Shown: positions 8,454 to 15,981 of the stretch, one piece after another
Position numbering within the stretch: position 1 is the stretch's first letter
How the letters are laid out: every line of letters starts with the position of its first letter
Origin: Planctomycetota bacterium
GTDB lineage: Bacteria > Planctomycetota > MHYJ01 > JACQXL01 > JACQZI01
Direction: 5' to 3'
Assembly: GCA_016207825.1 (NCBI GenBank)
Contig: JACQZI010000011.1
Location: 49,464 to 113,463, forward strand
Length of the DNA: 64,000 nucleotides
The notes under the pieces: generated by a model
Told to the model about the DNA's origin: nothing
What the model saw: the letters and a program-made list of their open reading frames with translations, nothing else
The model's database searches: none
Position numbers and translations under genes: made by a program

Positions 8454-9524
8454 TTATTTATCGTTTATTATCTTATTCAACACATTTTCCAACCCGTTTT
8501 TTATCTTGAATGCTGCCTGCCGGTACTCTTCCAGTCCGCCGCCAATCGGGTCGCTGATATCCTCCCCTGAAGGATCAAGCATAAATATCTTTTCTGCCGC
8601 GGCGGGCTTCCAAGCGACCAGGGCCTTAAAATGCTCGCGGGTCATCACATAAATATAAGATGCCCCGTTTAAGAGGTCTAAGGTAACCGGCTGAGAACGG
8701 TGTTGCAAAATATCCGCCCCGTATTCTTTTAAAACCGTTACAGCTTTTTCTGAGGCGGAAATCCCGTATCCAGCGGCAATTCCTGCTGAAAGTATTTTAT
8801 AGCCTTTTCTTTCCAGTTCAGGCTCAGCTACACCCAATTTGCCGGAAAGCATCTTCCTGAATAAGCCTTCCGCCATCGGACTCCTACAGGTATTGCCCGT
8901 GCAGACGAACATGATGATCTTGGTAAGAACAGGCTGTAAGTCTTCTTTTGCGATAGAACCACCGCGGATAATTTCCCATTTATTATCCTGGGTAACCTTT
9001 ATGACCGTGGAAGAAACGCCGTAAAAGGCAGGTCCGCTGTCTATGATTATATCAAGCTTACTGCCGAAGGAATCAATAACCGGCTTGGCCTCTTTGGGAG
9101 GCGGCTGGCCGGCTAAATTAGCGCTTGGGGCAATCACCGGCACACCGCAAAACCTGATTAAATCCCGCGCAACCGGATGGCTCGGAAACCTTATCCCAAT
9201 CGTTTTATCGCTGTCATCATCCAGGACAAGCGTCAAGGGACCGGGCCAGAAAGCACGGGCTAATCGCTCTGCCGTCTCCGGCGGGTTTTTGGCTAATTTA
9301 TAAAAATCATCTATGTCGGAGATGTGATAGGTAAACGGACGGTTCATAGGGCTTTTCTTAAGCTTTCTCAAGCGCTCCACGGATTCCGGCATATCCGCAT
9401 TCACTGCAATGCCGTAAACCGTTTCCGTAGGAAAGGCGACCAGACCACCCTTACGCAAGGCGTCTGCCGCAGGTGCAAGCTCGGATTGACTGTAATTCTT
9501 GGGGTCTATTTTTATTATACGCAT
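8454..9524 (-). CDS. fusion: L-threonylcarbamoyladenylate synthase (Sua5/TsaC) + protein-arginine-phosphatase-like domain (YwlE)
   Basis: 356 residues. Residues 1-190 are a Sua5/YrdC domain (GGLVAFPTETVYG, later AFWPGPLTLVL and PSANLAGQP) that makes threonylcarbamoyl-AMP for the tRNA t6A modification. Residues 202-356 are a low-molecular-weight phosphatase domain with the P-loop CTGNTCRSPMAE (nucleophile Cys208) and the general acid Asp in ISDPIGG. Thr212 in the loop matches Thr11 of Bacillus YwlE, the residue that favours phospho-arginine over phospho-tyrosine. In Bacillus the separate genes ywlC and ywlE are close neighbours; here they are one polypeptide. McsA and McsB are encoded 5 kb away, giving a complete arginine-phosphorylation set. 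No ribosome site precedes the ATG. Confidence 0.92.
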   Translation of the reverse strand: MRIIKIDPKNYSQSELAPAADALRKGGLVAFPTETVYGIAVNADMPESVERLRKLKKSPMNRPFTYHISDIDDFYKLAKNPPETAERLARAFWPGPLTLVLDDDSDKTIGIRFPSHPVARDLIRFCGVPVIAPSANLAGQPPPKEAKPVIDSFGSKLDIIIDSGPAFYGVSSTVIKVTQDNKWEIIRGGSIAKEDLQPVLTKIIMFVCTGNTCRSPMAEGLFRKMLSGKLGVAEPELERKGYKILSAGIAAGYGISASEKAVTVLKEYGADILQHRSQPVTLDLLNGASYIYVMTREHFKALVAWKPAAAEKIFMLDPSGEDISDPIGGGLEEYRQAAFKIKNGLENVLNKIINDK

Positions 9525-9535
9525 GGTGATAATAA

Positions 9536-9564
9536 ACTATACAAAAATCAGGAAAGTTCGGCAA
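9536..9564 (-). promoter_or_regulatory. promoter of the Sua5-YwlE fusion gene, probably leaderless
   Basis: Minus-strand TTGCCG (9559-9564), 17-bp spacer, TATAGT (9536-9541). Only 11 bp separate the -10 box from the ATG, so the transcript should start within a few bases of the start codon. Confidence 0.6.
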
Positions 9565-9911
9565 CATTTAACGGATTTAGTTTAGGGAAAAATTAATAGC
9601 CTTGCATCACCTTAAATATCCGTAGACATCCCCTATCCCCACCCTGGTCAAATGTTAAAATAAGGGTGCAAAAAGGCTTGTTTGGGGTATAAAAAACTTC
9701 TAATTAAAGGGAATAAACGAGTTTATTCTGATGAAAGTTGCTTTCAAATCACCCTTTATATCCACCCTCCTATCCCGTTACCGAATCAATCAATCCACTG
9801 GTTTAAATCTTCTAAAACAGGGTGTTCGACTATAGTAAAGTTTTTTATAGGAAGCTATTATACAAAATCTGCTTAATTAAAATTTATCTATTGAATCGGT
9901 TTTGCTTCCTA
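9565..9911. other. intergenic stretch without a recognisable gene
   Basis: About 350 bp, AT-rich. It holds an 18-bp near-perfect palindrome at 9711-9728 (GAATAAAC-GA-GTTTATTC) and C-rich runs (CCCCTATCCCCACCCTGG at about 9631). No tRNA, rRNA or credible coding frame is visible; a 64-codon frame on the plus strand at 9682-9876 has no family features. Confidence 0.6.
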
Positions 9912-10835
9912 TTATTTCTGCTCTTTCTTCTTCTTTTTTTCCTCTTCCTGTTTTTTCTTTTCTTGTATTTTTCGGTAGTCATCCAAGGCTTTCTTCATGG
10001 CAGTCTTCAGGGCTTTTGTATCCTTGGCTCCCGTAATCCTTAGCAGGGGGCTCTTTTCCAACTCTGTTTCTTCCGGGTCTACGATAAATATTGCTGGGGC
10101 AGAGGAAACGCCCCATTTTTGCATACGCTCAAAGGCTTCTTCATCTTCAGCTTGTTTTTTCTTTTCTTCTTCACTAAGCTCCTTTGCCTCATCAGGCTTC
10201 TTGGGCTTTTCCACTGCTTTCAACTTGACAAATACGAATTTCTCGTTGGTCTTAAGGAGCAGGCGGTCTTCTAAGGCTTTCAGCGTTTTTTCCGAACTCT
10301 TTTGCCCATCAACAAAGGCGATGAAAAGGAGTTTCTTCCCCGCGTTAGCATGCTCCACCCCCTTTTCCACGGAATCCAGCCAGCTAATTTCCTTAGAGGC
10401 ATACAACGCCAGCGCTCTTTTGATTATCTCCAGCGCTTTCCCCGGCGCGGTTTCGTTTTGCATACGGTAAAGGAAAGAATCGCGGGTGATTTCGTTCTCA
10501 TCCGGGTCAACGACAACTATTCCACCTTTTTTGGTGTATTCATCCATTTTATATTTTTCGGCTTCCTTGGGAGAGGCGTTAACCATATGGAATTCATGGG
10601 ACATTTCTATAAACTTTTCGTCGGCAAGCACACGGCTTGCTTCTTCCTGCTGGACTGCTCAGGCATCACAGGTGGAAAATATCAGGACAGGCTTGCCGTC
10701 GGATTGGGCATTTTTAACGGCATCGTCATATTTCTTTTCCCAGCTAATTTTGGGTTTTCCGGGCTTATTTTGCGCCTGCGCCACACCAACCAGCAGGCAG
10801 ATAACGAGCAATATGAGAAACATCTTTTTCCACAT
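9912..10835 (-). CDS. secreted thioredoxin-like protein, probable selenoprotein (CxxU)
   Basis: Read through one in-frame TGA (10659-10661) this is a 307-residue protein. A signal peptide covers 1-21 (WKKMFLILLVICLLVG, cleavage after VAQA). The first thioredoxin-like domain has KPVLIFSTCDA followed by TGA, then AVQQEEASRVLADEKF. The TGA therefore falls exactly at the second redox position of a CxxC motif (Cys56, Sec59). A second thioredoxin-like domain (about 145-275) has lost the cysteines (FVDGQKSS), and the tail is lysine/glutamate-rich. A TTGACA-16-TATAAT promoter and an AAGGAGG site precede the gene. I prefer the ATG at 10835 because the one at 10841 is only 1 bp from the ribosome site. 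The alternative is a nonsense mutation, which is less likely given the TGA position and intact sequence on both sides. Confidence 0.78.
10624..10640 (-). promoter_or_regulatory. putative bacterial SECIS hairpin
   Basis: In the mRNA, 18 nt after the UGA, GCAAGC pairs with GCUUGC around the loop CGUGU. A 4-6 bp stem with a G/U-containing apical loop 16-37 nt downstream of the UGA is the known layout of bacterial SECIS elements bound by SelB. Confidence 0.6.
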
Positions 10836-10868
10836 AGCCATTCCTCCTTAATGCAGTTCGTGGTTGGT

Positions 10869-10896
10869 ATTATACCTCAATTTTATTTAATGTCAA
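10869..10896 (-). promoter_or_regulatory. consensus sigma70-type promoter of the thioredoxin-like selenoprotein gene
   Basis: Minus-strand TTGACA (10891-10896), 16-bp spacer, TATAAT (10869-10874), about 33 bp upstream of the start codon, with AAGGAGG in the leader. Both hexamers match the consensus exactly. Confidence 0.75.
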
Positions 10897-10999
10897 TAGA
10901 AATCTTGCTAGGTTCCCTACTTTTTCTAACAGGGACTTAAATGAGACTTTGATGAGACGATTTCTTCCAGGTCTATGCGGGAAACCCCTATTTTAATAG

Positions 11000-12544
11000 T
11001 TATGCAAACCGTGAACGGTCAAGACTACGGTATTGGATGGCTTCCGAAATATGCGCGGTCGCGATATCTTCCGCCTTTTCCATATCCGCAATCGTCCGCG
11101 CCACTTTAAGTATCCTGCCATACGCCCGGGCGGATAATCCTAATTCGTCTATCGCCTGCCTCAAGAGGCTTTCCGAATCTTCGCCCAGCTTGCAATATTT
11201 CTTGATATGCCTTGTCGTCATCTGGGCATTGCAGTTAATCTTATCATTCCTAAACCTTTCAAGTTGAATCTTGCGTGTTTTGGTTACGATATTGCATATT
11301 TCGACTGATGAAGTGCCTTCGGCTTTGGAGGATAATTCACGGTAAGCTACGGACGGGACATCCAGATGTATATCAATCCTGTCCAACAGGGGTCCAGATA
11401 TCCTGGTTAGGTAGCGCTGGACCTGGTTCGGAGAACATTGGCATTCCTTTTTCGGGTCCCCGTAAAAACCACAGGGACATGGATTCATAGCCGCAACCAG
11501 CATGAATTTTGCCGGATAAGAAACAGTAGCGCTCGCCCTGCCGATGGAAATAATCCCTTCTTCCAGCGGCTGCCTCAGGCTTTCCAGAAGATTCCTGTGG
11601 AATTCAGGCAGTTCATCCAAAAAAAGGACACCGTTATGCGACAAGCTGATTTCGCCCGCCCTAGGCAATGTCCCCGAACCGCCTCCGATTAATCCCGGCT
11701 CCGAGCAAGTATGGTGTGGCGCGCGGAACGGGCGGGTAGCTATCAAGGAATTATCCGGCGGCAAAAGTCCCGCTACGCTGTGGATACGCGTGGTTTCCAA
11801 AGATTCCTGCAAAGTCAACCGCGGCAAAATAGTCGGTAACCGTTTGGCGAGCATGGTCTTTCCGCTTCCGGGAGGACCTATCATCAGGATATTGTGACCG
11901 CCTGCCGCGGAAATGGTCAAAGCACGCTTGGCATGTTCCTGCCCTTTGACATCCGAAAAATCAACTTCGTATTGATTGGACTCACTGAATATTTTATTGA
12001 TATCCATCTTTAGAGGGTTTATCTTTATCTCACGATTAAGGAATCCGACCGCCTCGGATAATTTGCCGACCGGTATGACCTCCAACCCTTCCACCACGGC
12101 GGCTTCCATGGCGTTTTCTTTGGGGAGGATTAATCCCTTTACGCCTTTTGAAGCGCATATCATTGCCATGGATAAGGCACCCTTGACTGGGCGGATTAAG
12201 CCTTCCAAAGCCAGTTCGCCGATAATCGCATACCCTTTCAGATTATCGCGCGGGATTATATCATTCGCGGAAAGGATGCCGATGGCAATAGGCAGGTCAT
12301 AAACCGGTCCTTCCTTTTTTATATCAGCCGGCGCGAGGTTAATGGTCAATTTGCTCTGCGACGGGAATTTATAGCCTGTATTGGCAAAGGCAGTGATGAT
12401 ACGGTCGCGGCTTTCCTTGACAGCAGTATCGGGGAGCCCGACTATCACAACCGATGGCATCCCGCGCCGGGCGTGGTCAACTTCTATTTCCAAAAGATGC
12501 GCTTCTATTCCCTTAACCGCAGCGGAGATTACTTTGGACAGCAT
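11000..12544 (-). CDS. YifB/ComM-family Mg-chelatase-like AAA+ ATPase
   Basis: 514 residues, the usual size. The N-terminal domain (1-180, with VVIVGLPDTAVKESRDRI) resembles Lon-type S5 folds. The AAA+ core has Walker A GPPGSGKTMLAKRLP (about 220), Walker B GVLFLDELPEF and the AMNPCPCG loop. The C-terminal Mg-chelatase domain includes LSARAYGRILKVARTIAD. ComM is a hexameric helicase that promotes branch migration during natural transformation; YifB homologues are widespread. The start lies 3 bp after the stop of the M16 gene, so they form an operon. Confidence 0.94.
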   Translation of the reverse strand: MLSKVISAAVKGIEAHLLEIEVDHARRGMPSVVIVGLPDTAVKESRDRIITAFANTGYKFPSQSKLTINLAPADIKKEGPVYDLPIAIGILSANDIIPRDNLKGYAIIGELALEGLIRPVKGALSMAMICASKGVKGLILPKENAMEAAVVEGLEVIPVGKLSEAVGFLNREIKINPLKMDINKIFSESNQYEVDFSDVKGQEHAKRALTISAAGGHNILMIGPPGSGKTMLAKRLPTILPRLTLQESLETTRIHSVAGLLPPDNSLIATRPFRAPHHTCSEPGLIGGGSGTLPRAGEISLSHNGVLFLDELPEFHRNLLESLRQPLEEGIISIGRASATVSYPAKFMLVAAMNPCPCGFYGDPKKECQCSPNQVQRYLTRISGPLLDRIDIHLDVPSVAYRELSSKAEGTSSVEICNIVTKTRKIQLERFRNDKINCNAQMTTRHIKKYCKLGEDSESLLRQAIDELGLSARAYGRILKVARTIADMEKAEDIATAHISEAIQYRSLDRSRFA

Positions 12545-12547
12545 AAA

Positions 12548-13837
12548 TTAATGTTTCGGACGTATTATGGATACCGCATGCTGCGTCTCGTCGAGGCATT
12601 CTTCCATCCGTTTAAGAACGTCTTTTAAAAGCACCCGCTTGATGTATTTCACGGTGTCGAATATCTTGATGCCGTTAAATTGATAATAAATAAAAGCCGA
12701 GGAAACGTGTTCCGGTGAATCGAACAGGCGCACGAACCGTCCTGTGGATTTGCGCTTAATCAGGTTTAAATCCCGCTTTTTGATAAGATTCTTTTTGGCG
12801 CGCTTGATTCCTTCCAAGAGTCTTGCGTAAAGCTCGTCAGGATTTTCTGCCTCACCCCCGAGCGTCGCCATGCCGTAAGTTGGGTGTATTTCATAATTAA
12901 AGCCGAAAGTCTCGTCAATTACCCCGTCGGTATAAAGGCGATTATATAATTCGGATGACTTGCCGAAGATACAATCCATCATGATATCCGTGCAGATATT
13001 CTGCATCATAAGTTTCGTCCCGGTCATGCCGGTTTTTCTATCTTTGTAGCCGATGTTTATACGCGGGCGGGCAACCGCCATTTTGATATCGGTTTTCAGG
13101 TTCCTTATTTCAGGCGGTTCTGTAACGGTCTTGCGTGCTATTTTATATCCTTCTGGAGATTTTAAGGATTTATTCTTGAAATATTTTTCAAGCTCTTTGA
13201 TGACCTTTTCCCTGTCGATATCACCGGCAAAGACGCCTATCATATTCGCCGGATGGTAGAAAGTATTATAGCAATCCTTTAAAGTCTGGGGTGTTATCGC
13301 CTGTATGCTTTCTGGAGTCCCGCCGATATCCAGACGAACCGGATGCTTATGATACAAGTTTTCGGCAAGGTTCCTGGCGATTTTCAGGTCCGGCATATCC
13401 TGATACATCCTCACTTCCTGCTCGATGATGTGTTTTTCCTTTGCTACACCCTCATCCGTAAAATACGGCTCGAAAGCAAGCTTTAAAAGAAGTTTTAGGT
13501 TCTCATCAAAATTCTCGGTCGAAGTAAAGAAATACAGGGTCATGGTATAACCAGTTGAGGCATTGTAATAGGCGCCCTGCTGGGCAAATTCTTGCATGAT
13601 ATTACCACACTCTTTATGGAACATCAAATGCTCTAAAAAATGCGCTACGCCGGAAGGAGTCTTGACCCAATCCGTATGCGCCGGTGGTTTAAACTCCAAG
13701 TCGAGCGCGCCGTATTCCACGGCAAACATCGTGCTTTTCTTGCTCAGGCCTTTTTTGGGAATAAACGCCAGGGAAAGCCCGTTAGAAAGCTTATCAAAAT
13801 AATAAGTCTCTTTTAATGCGCTGCTTGTTATTTTCAT
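12548..13837 (-). CDS. M16-family zinc peptidase-like protein, YfmH type
   Basis: 429 residues, close to Bacillus YfmH in length and layout. The inverted zinc motif HxxEH is HFLEHLMF (about 67-74), with the distal glutamate in KEKHIIEQEVRMYQD. HPVRLDIGGTPESI and CYNTFYHPANM are family signatures. YfmH and YfmF act together in EF-P modification in Bacillus; no YfmF-like partner is visible here. No ribosome site lies upstream and the -10 box ends 8 bp before the ATG. Confidence 0.88.
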   Translation of the reverse strand: MKITSSALKETYYFDKLSNGLSLAFIPKKGLSKKSTMFAVEYGALDLEFKPPAHTDWVKTPSGVAHFLEHLMFHKECGNIMQEFAQQGAYYNASTGYTMTLYFFTSTENFDENLKLLLKLAFEPYFTDEGVAKEKHIIEQEVRMYQDMPDLKIARNLAENLYHKHPVRLDIGGTPESIQAITPQTLKDCYNTFYHPANMIGVFAGDIDREKVIKELEKYFKNKSLKSPEGYKIARKTVTEPPEIRNLKTDIKMAVARPRINIGYKDRKTGMTGTKLMMQNICTDIMMDCIFGKSSELYNRLYTDGVIDETFGFNYEIHPTYGMATLGGEAENPDELYARLLEGIKRAKKNLIKKRDLNLIKRKSTGRFVRLFDSPEHVSSAFIYYQFNGIKIFDTVKYIKRVLLKDVLKRMEECLDETQHAVSIIRPKH

Positions 13838-13845
13838 GGGTTTAG

Positions 13846-13874
13846 ATTATACAAGATAAAGAAGCGCCTGTCAA
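13846..13874 (-). promoter_or_regulatory. consensus promoter of the M16 gene, probably leaderless
   Basis: Minus-strand TTGACA (13869-13874), 17-bp spacer, TATAAT (13846-13851), both perfect. The ATG is at 13837, 8 bp from the -10 box, which leaves no room for an untranslated leader. Confidence 0.75.
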
Positions 13875-13893
13875 AGATAACAAATCCTTATCC

Positions 13894-13921
13894 TTGACTT
13901 TGACCAAATTTATGGTAGAAT
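13894..13921 (+). promoter_or_regulatory. queD promoter, very short leader
   Basis: TTGACT (13894-13899), 16-bp spacer, TAGAAT (13916-13921). The queD ATG follows 13 bp later with no Shine-Dalgarno sequence. Confidence 0.6.
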
Positions 13922-13934
13922 TACGCCATTACTT

Positions 13935-14306
13935 ATGTACGAACTGGTAATCAAAACTAAATTCTCCTCCGCCCATCGCCTGAAACACTACAAAGGCAAA
14001 TGCGAGGAACTGCACGGGCATAATTGGGATGTGCAGGTTATCCTGGAGGGCGAGGCGCCGGATAAAATCGGCTTGCTGATTGATTTCAAGGAAGCCAAGA
14101 AGATTATCCATAAGGAAACCGAGATGCTCGACCATAAGTATCTAAACCAAATTGAATATTTTAAAACGCATAACCCGACAACCGAAAATCTCGCGCGGTT
14201 TTTATACGGGAAACTGTCCGCGGCTTTTAAGCGGCGCGGAGTAAAAGTTAAAAAGGTAGGCGTCTGGGAATCCCCCGAATGCGGGGCGTATTTTAGTGAG
14301 GAGTAG
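13935..14306 (+). CDS. queD: 6-carboxytetrahydropterin synthase (QueD/PTPS family)
   Basis: 123 residues, typical of QueD. Zinc-binding histidines are in SSAHRLKHY and LHGHNWDV, the catalytic cysteine in KGKCEELHGH. A late TTENLARFLYG helix and WESPECGAYF end match the family. It converts dihydroneopterin triphosphate to 6-carboxytetrahydropterin for queuosine and related 7-deazaguanines. The upstream enzyme, GTP cyclohydrolase I (folE), is encoded at 56.6-57.2 kb. It is divergent from the M16 gene, and the two share a 97-bp promoter region. Confidence 0.94.
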   Translation: MYELVIKTKFSSAHRLKHYKGKCEELHGHNWDVQVILEGEAPDKIGLLIDFKEAKKIIHKETEMLDHKYLNQIEYFKTHNPTTENLARFLYGKLSAAFKRRGVKVKKVGVWESPECGAYFSEE

Positions 14307-14332
14307 TTATCAGTTATTCTGTTAAATCTGTT

Positions 14333-14347
14333 CCCGCCAGAGGCGGG
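14333..14347. repeat. short GC-rich palindrome
   Basis: CCCGCC-AGA-GGCGGG in the gap between queD and mcsA, one of the scattered short hairpins. A second small hairpin just downstream pairs CCGTT with AACGG, the latter part of the mcsA ribosome site. Confidence 0.5.
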
Positions 14348-14398
14348 TCTGCCTTTGGCATGATAATCCCGTTGTTAAAATAACGGAGCGAATTAATT

Positions 14399-14905
14399 AT
14401 GCTATGTAAAAACTGCAATAAGCGGCCGGCAACCATCCACCTGACTGAAATAAGCCATAATAATGTAAAGCAGGAAATTCACCTGTGCGAGGAATGCGCA
14501 CAGCAAAAGGGGCTTCCTTATAAACTGCAGTTCTCGCTTTCCGAGGTCTTGAGCAGCCTCATCGAGCCCATCATGACTAAGATGGGCAAAGAAAACCTCA
14601 ATATGAAATGCCCGAATTGCGGGATAGATTACGCGACCTTCCAGAAGAAAGCCCGTTTCGGCTGCGCCAAGGATTACGAGGTCTTTAAGAAAGGCATCTC
14701 GCCGATACTGGAAAAGATACACGGCGCTACCCAGCACTATGGCAAGTTCCCGCAGGGAACCTCCGGCTCCGGAATCCTAAAGGAAAAGGAGCTACTGGAT
14801 CTCCACCGCGAACTGGAAAAACTGGTGAAAAGCGAAGAATTCGAAAAGGCGGCTGAAATACGCGATAAGATAAAGAAATTGAAAACCAGGAAGAAAACAG
14901 AATGA
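14399..14905 (+). CDS. mcsA: McsA-like zinc/UVR protein, activator of arginine kinase
   Basis: 168 residues. Three CxxC pairs or partial pairs: C3-C6, C30-C33, C71-C74 (with C89), as expected for McsA zinc fingers. The C-terminal UVR motif (about 136-165, LEKLVKSEEFEKAAEIRD) resembles those of UvrB/UvrC and ClpC. In Bacillus McsA binds and activates the arginine kinase McsB. The stop overlaps the mcsB start (ATGA at 14902), so the two are translationally coupled. No CtsR or ClpC gene is adjacent, unlike the Firmicute operon. Confidence 0.9.
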   Translation: MLCKNCNKRPATIHLTEISHNNVKQEIHLCEECAQQKGLPYKLQFSLSEVLSSLIEPIMTKMGKENLNMKCPNCGIDYATFQKKARFGCAKDYEVFKKGISPILEKIHGATQHYGKFPQGTSGSGILKEKELLDLHRELEKLVKSEEFEKAAEIRDKIKKLKTRKKTE

Positions 14906-15981
14906 AAATAGATGATTTGATGAACAAGGTCGGCACTTGGCTGGAAGGAAAAGGCAAGGATTCCGATATCGTCATTTCCTCCCGCATCAGGCTTGCCAGA
15001 AACCTGGATAATTTCGTCTTCCTGACCCTGGCAAATGAGGAGCAGAAAAAGGAAATCGTCGGCTTCATCCATAACGCACTTGTCTCCGCCAAGATAATAC
15101 CGCCCATGCATTATTTCAGCTTCAAAGACCTTACTTCGGCAGACAAGCACCTGCTTCTGGAAAGGCATTTAATCAGCCGTGACCATGCCGAAGCGCCTAA
15201 TGGTGTGACCGGTCAAAATGGTTCCCGCGCTTTGGTTATAAACGATAAAGAGACTTCAAGCATCATGATAAACGAGGAAGACCATCTGAGAATCCAGGGT
15301 TTGAGGAGCGGTTTTCAGTTGGCCGAATTATGGGATGAAATAAACGAACTGGACAGCCGCATGGAAAAACACCTGCCTTATGCCTTTTCTTCCCAGTTCG
15401 GATATCTCACCGCTTGTCCCACTAACGTGGGAACCGGATTGCGTTTCTCTGTAATGGTCCATCTGCCGGCCCTGGTTTTGAGCAAACAGATAGAAAAAGT
15501 CTTCCAGGCATTGACCCGCGTTAAATACACGGTGCGCGGATTCCTGGGAGAAGGCTCGCAATCCATGGGAGATTTTTACCAGATATCCAACCTGGTCACT
15601 TTAGGCCGGGCGGAAAAAGATATTTTAAGCGAGATGGAAAACGTCATCCCGGAAATCATAAAATACGAACGCACCTGGAGGGAGAAACTCTTGAATGAAC
15701 AGGCAAACCAGACAAAGGACCGCATCTGGCGCGCTTACGGAATACTTAAAAACGCCTACACCATCACTTCGGGAGAGACCATGGAACTACTTTCCGCGGT
15801 AAGGATGGGAATCAATATAGGATTAATCAAGGACCTAACTATCGCCCAGGTAAACGAGATGTTTATATTTTCCCAACCGGCGCATCTGCAGAGAATCGCC
15901 GGAGAGGCACTCGGACCGGAAGAGCGGGATATTTTCAGGGCGAGTTATTTCAGGGGAAAACTAACCAAGCCTTCAAAGTGA
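14902..15981 (+). CDS. mcsB: protein arginine kinase McsB (ATP:guanido phosphotransferase)
   Basis: 359 residues, standard size. Phosphagen-kinase motifs: SSRIRLARN (26-34, nucleotide phosphates), NEEDHLRIQ (124-132, guanidinium-binding glutamate region) and CPTNVGTGLR (172-181, active-site cysteine). Near the C-terminus RDIFRASYFRG contains the RDxxRA phospho-arginine-binding motif described for Bacillus McsB. It transfers phosphate to arginine side chains, which in Firmicutes marks proteins for ClpCP. Its 3' end overlaps the convergent polX gene by 9 bp. Confidence 0.93.
   Translation: MKIDDLMNKVGTWLEGKGKDSDIVISSRIRLARNLDNFVFLTLANEEQKKEIVGFIHNALVSAKIIPPMHYFSFKDLTSADKHLLLERHLISRDHAEAPNGVTGQNGSRALVINDKETSSIMINEEDHLRIQGLRSGFQLAELWDEINELDSRMEKHLPYAFSSQFGYLTACPTNVGTGLRFSVMVHLPALVLSKQIEKVFQALTRVKYTVRGFLGEGSQSMGDFYQISNLVTLGRAEKDILSEMENVIPEIIKYERTWREKLLNEQANQTKDRIWRAYGILKNAYTITSGETMELLSAVRMGINIGLIKDLTIAQVNEMFIFSQPAHLQRIAGEALGPEERDIFRASYFRGKLTKPSK

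Noticed and set aside
9682..9876. A 64-codon plus-strand frame between the selenoprotein and the Sua5 fusion.
   Set aside because: No ribosome site, low-complexity and biased composition, no recognisable motif.
10659..10661. The TGA in the thioredoxin-like gene taken as a pseudogene stop or two separate genes.
   Set aside because: The sequence is uninterrupted on both sides, the TGA is at the redox position, a SECIS-like hairpin follows, and the promoter and ribosome site are perfect. A selenocysteine codon explains it better, although a nonsense mutation is not excluded.
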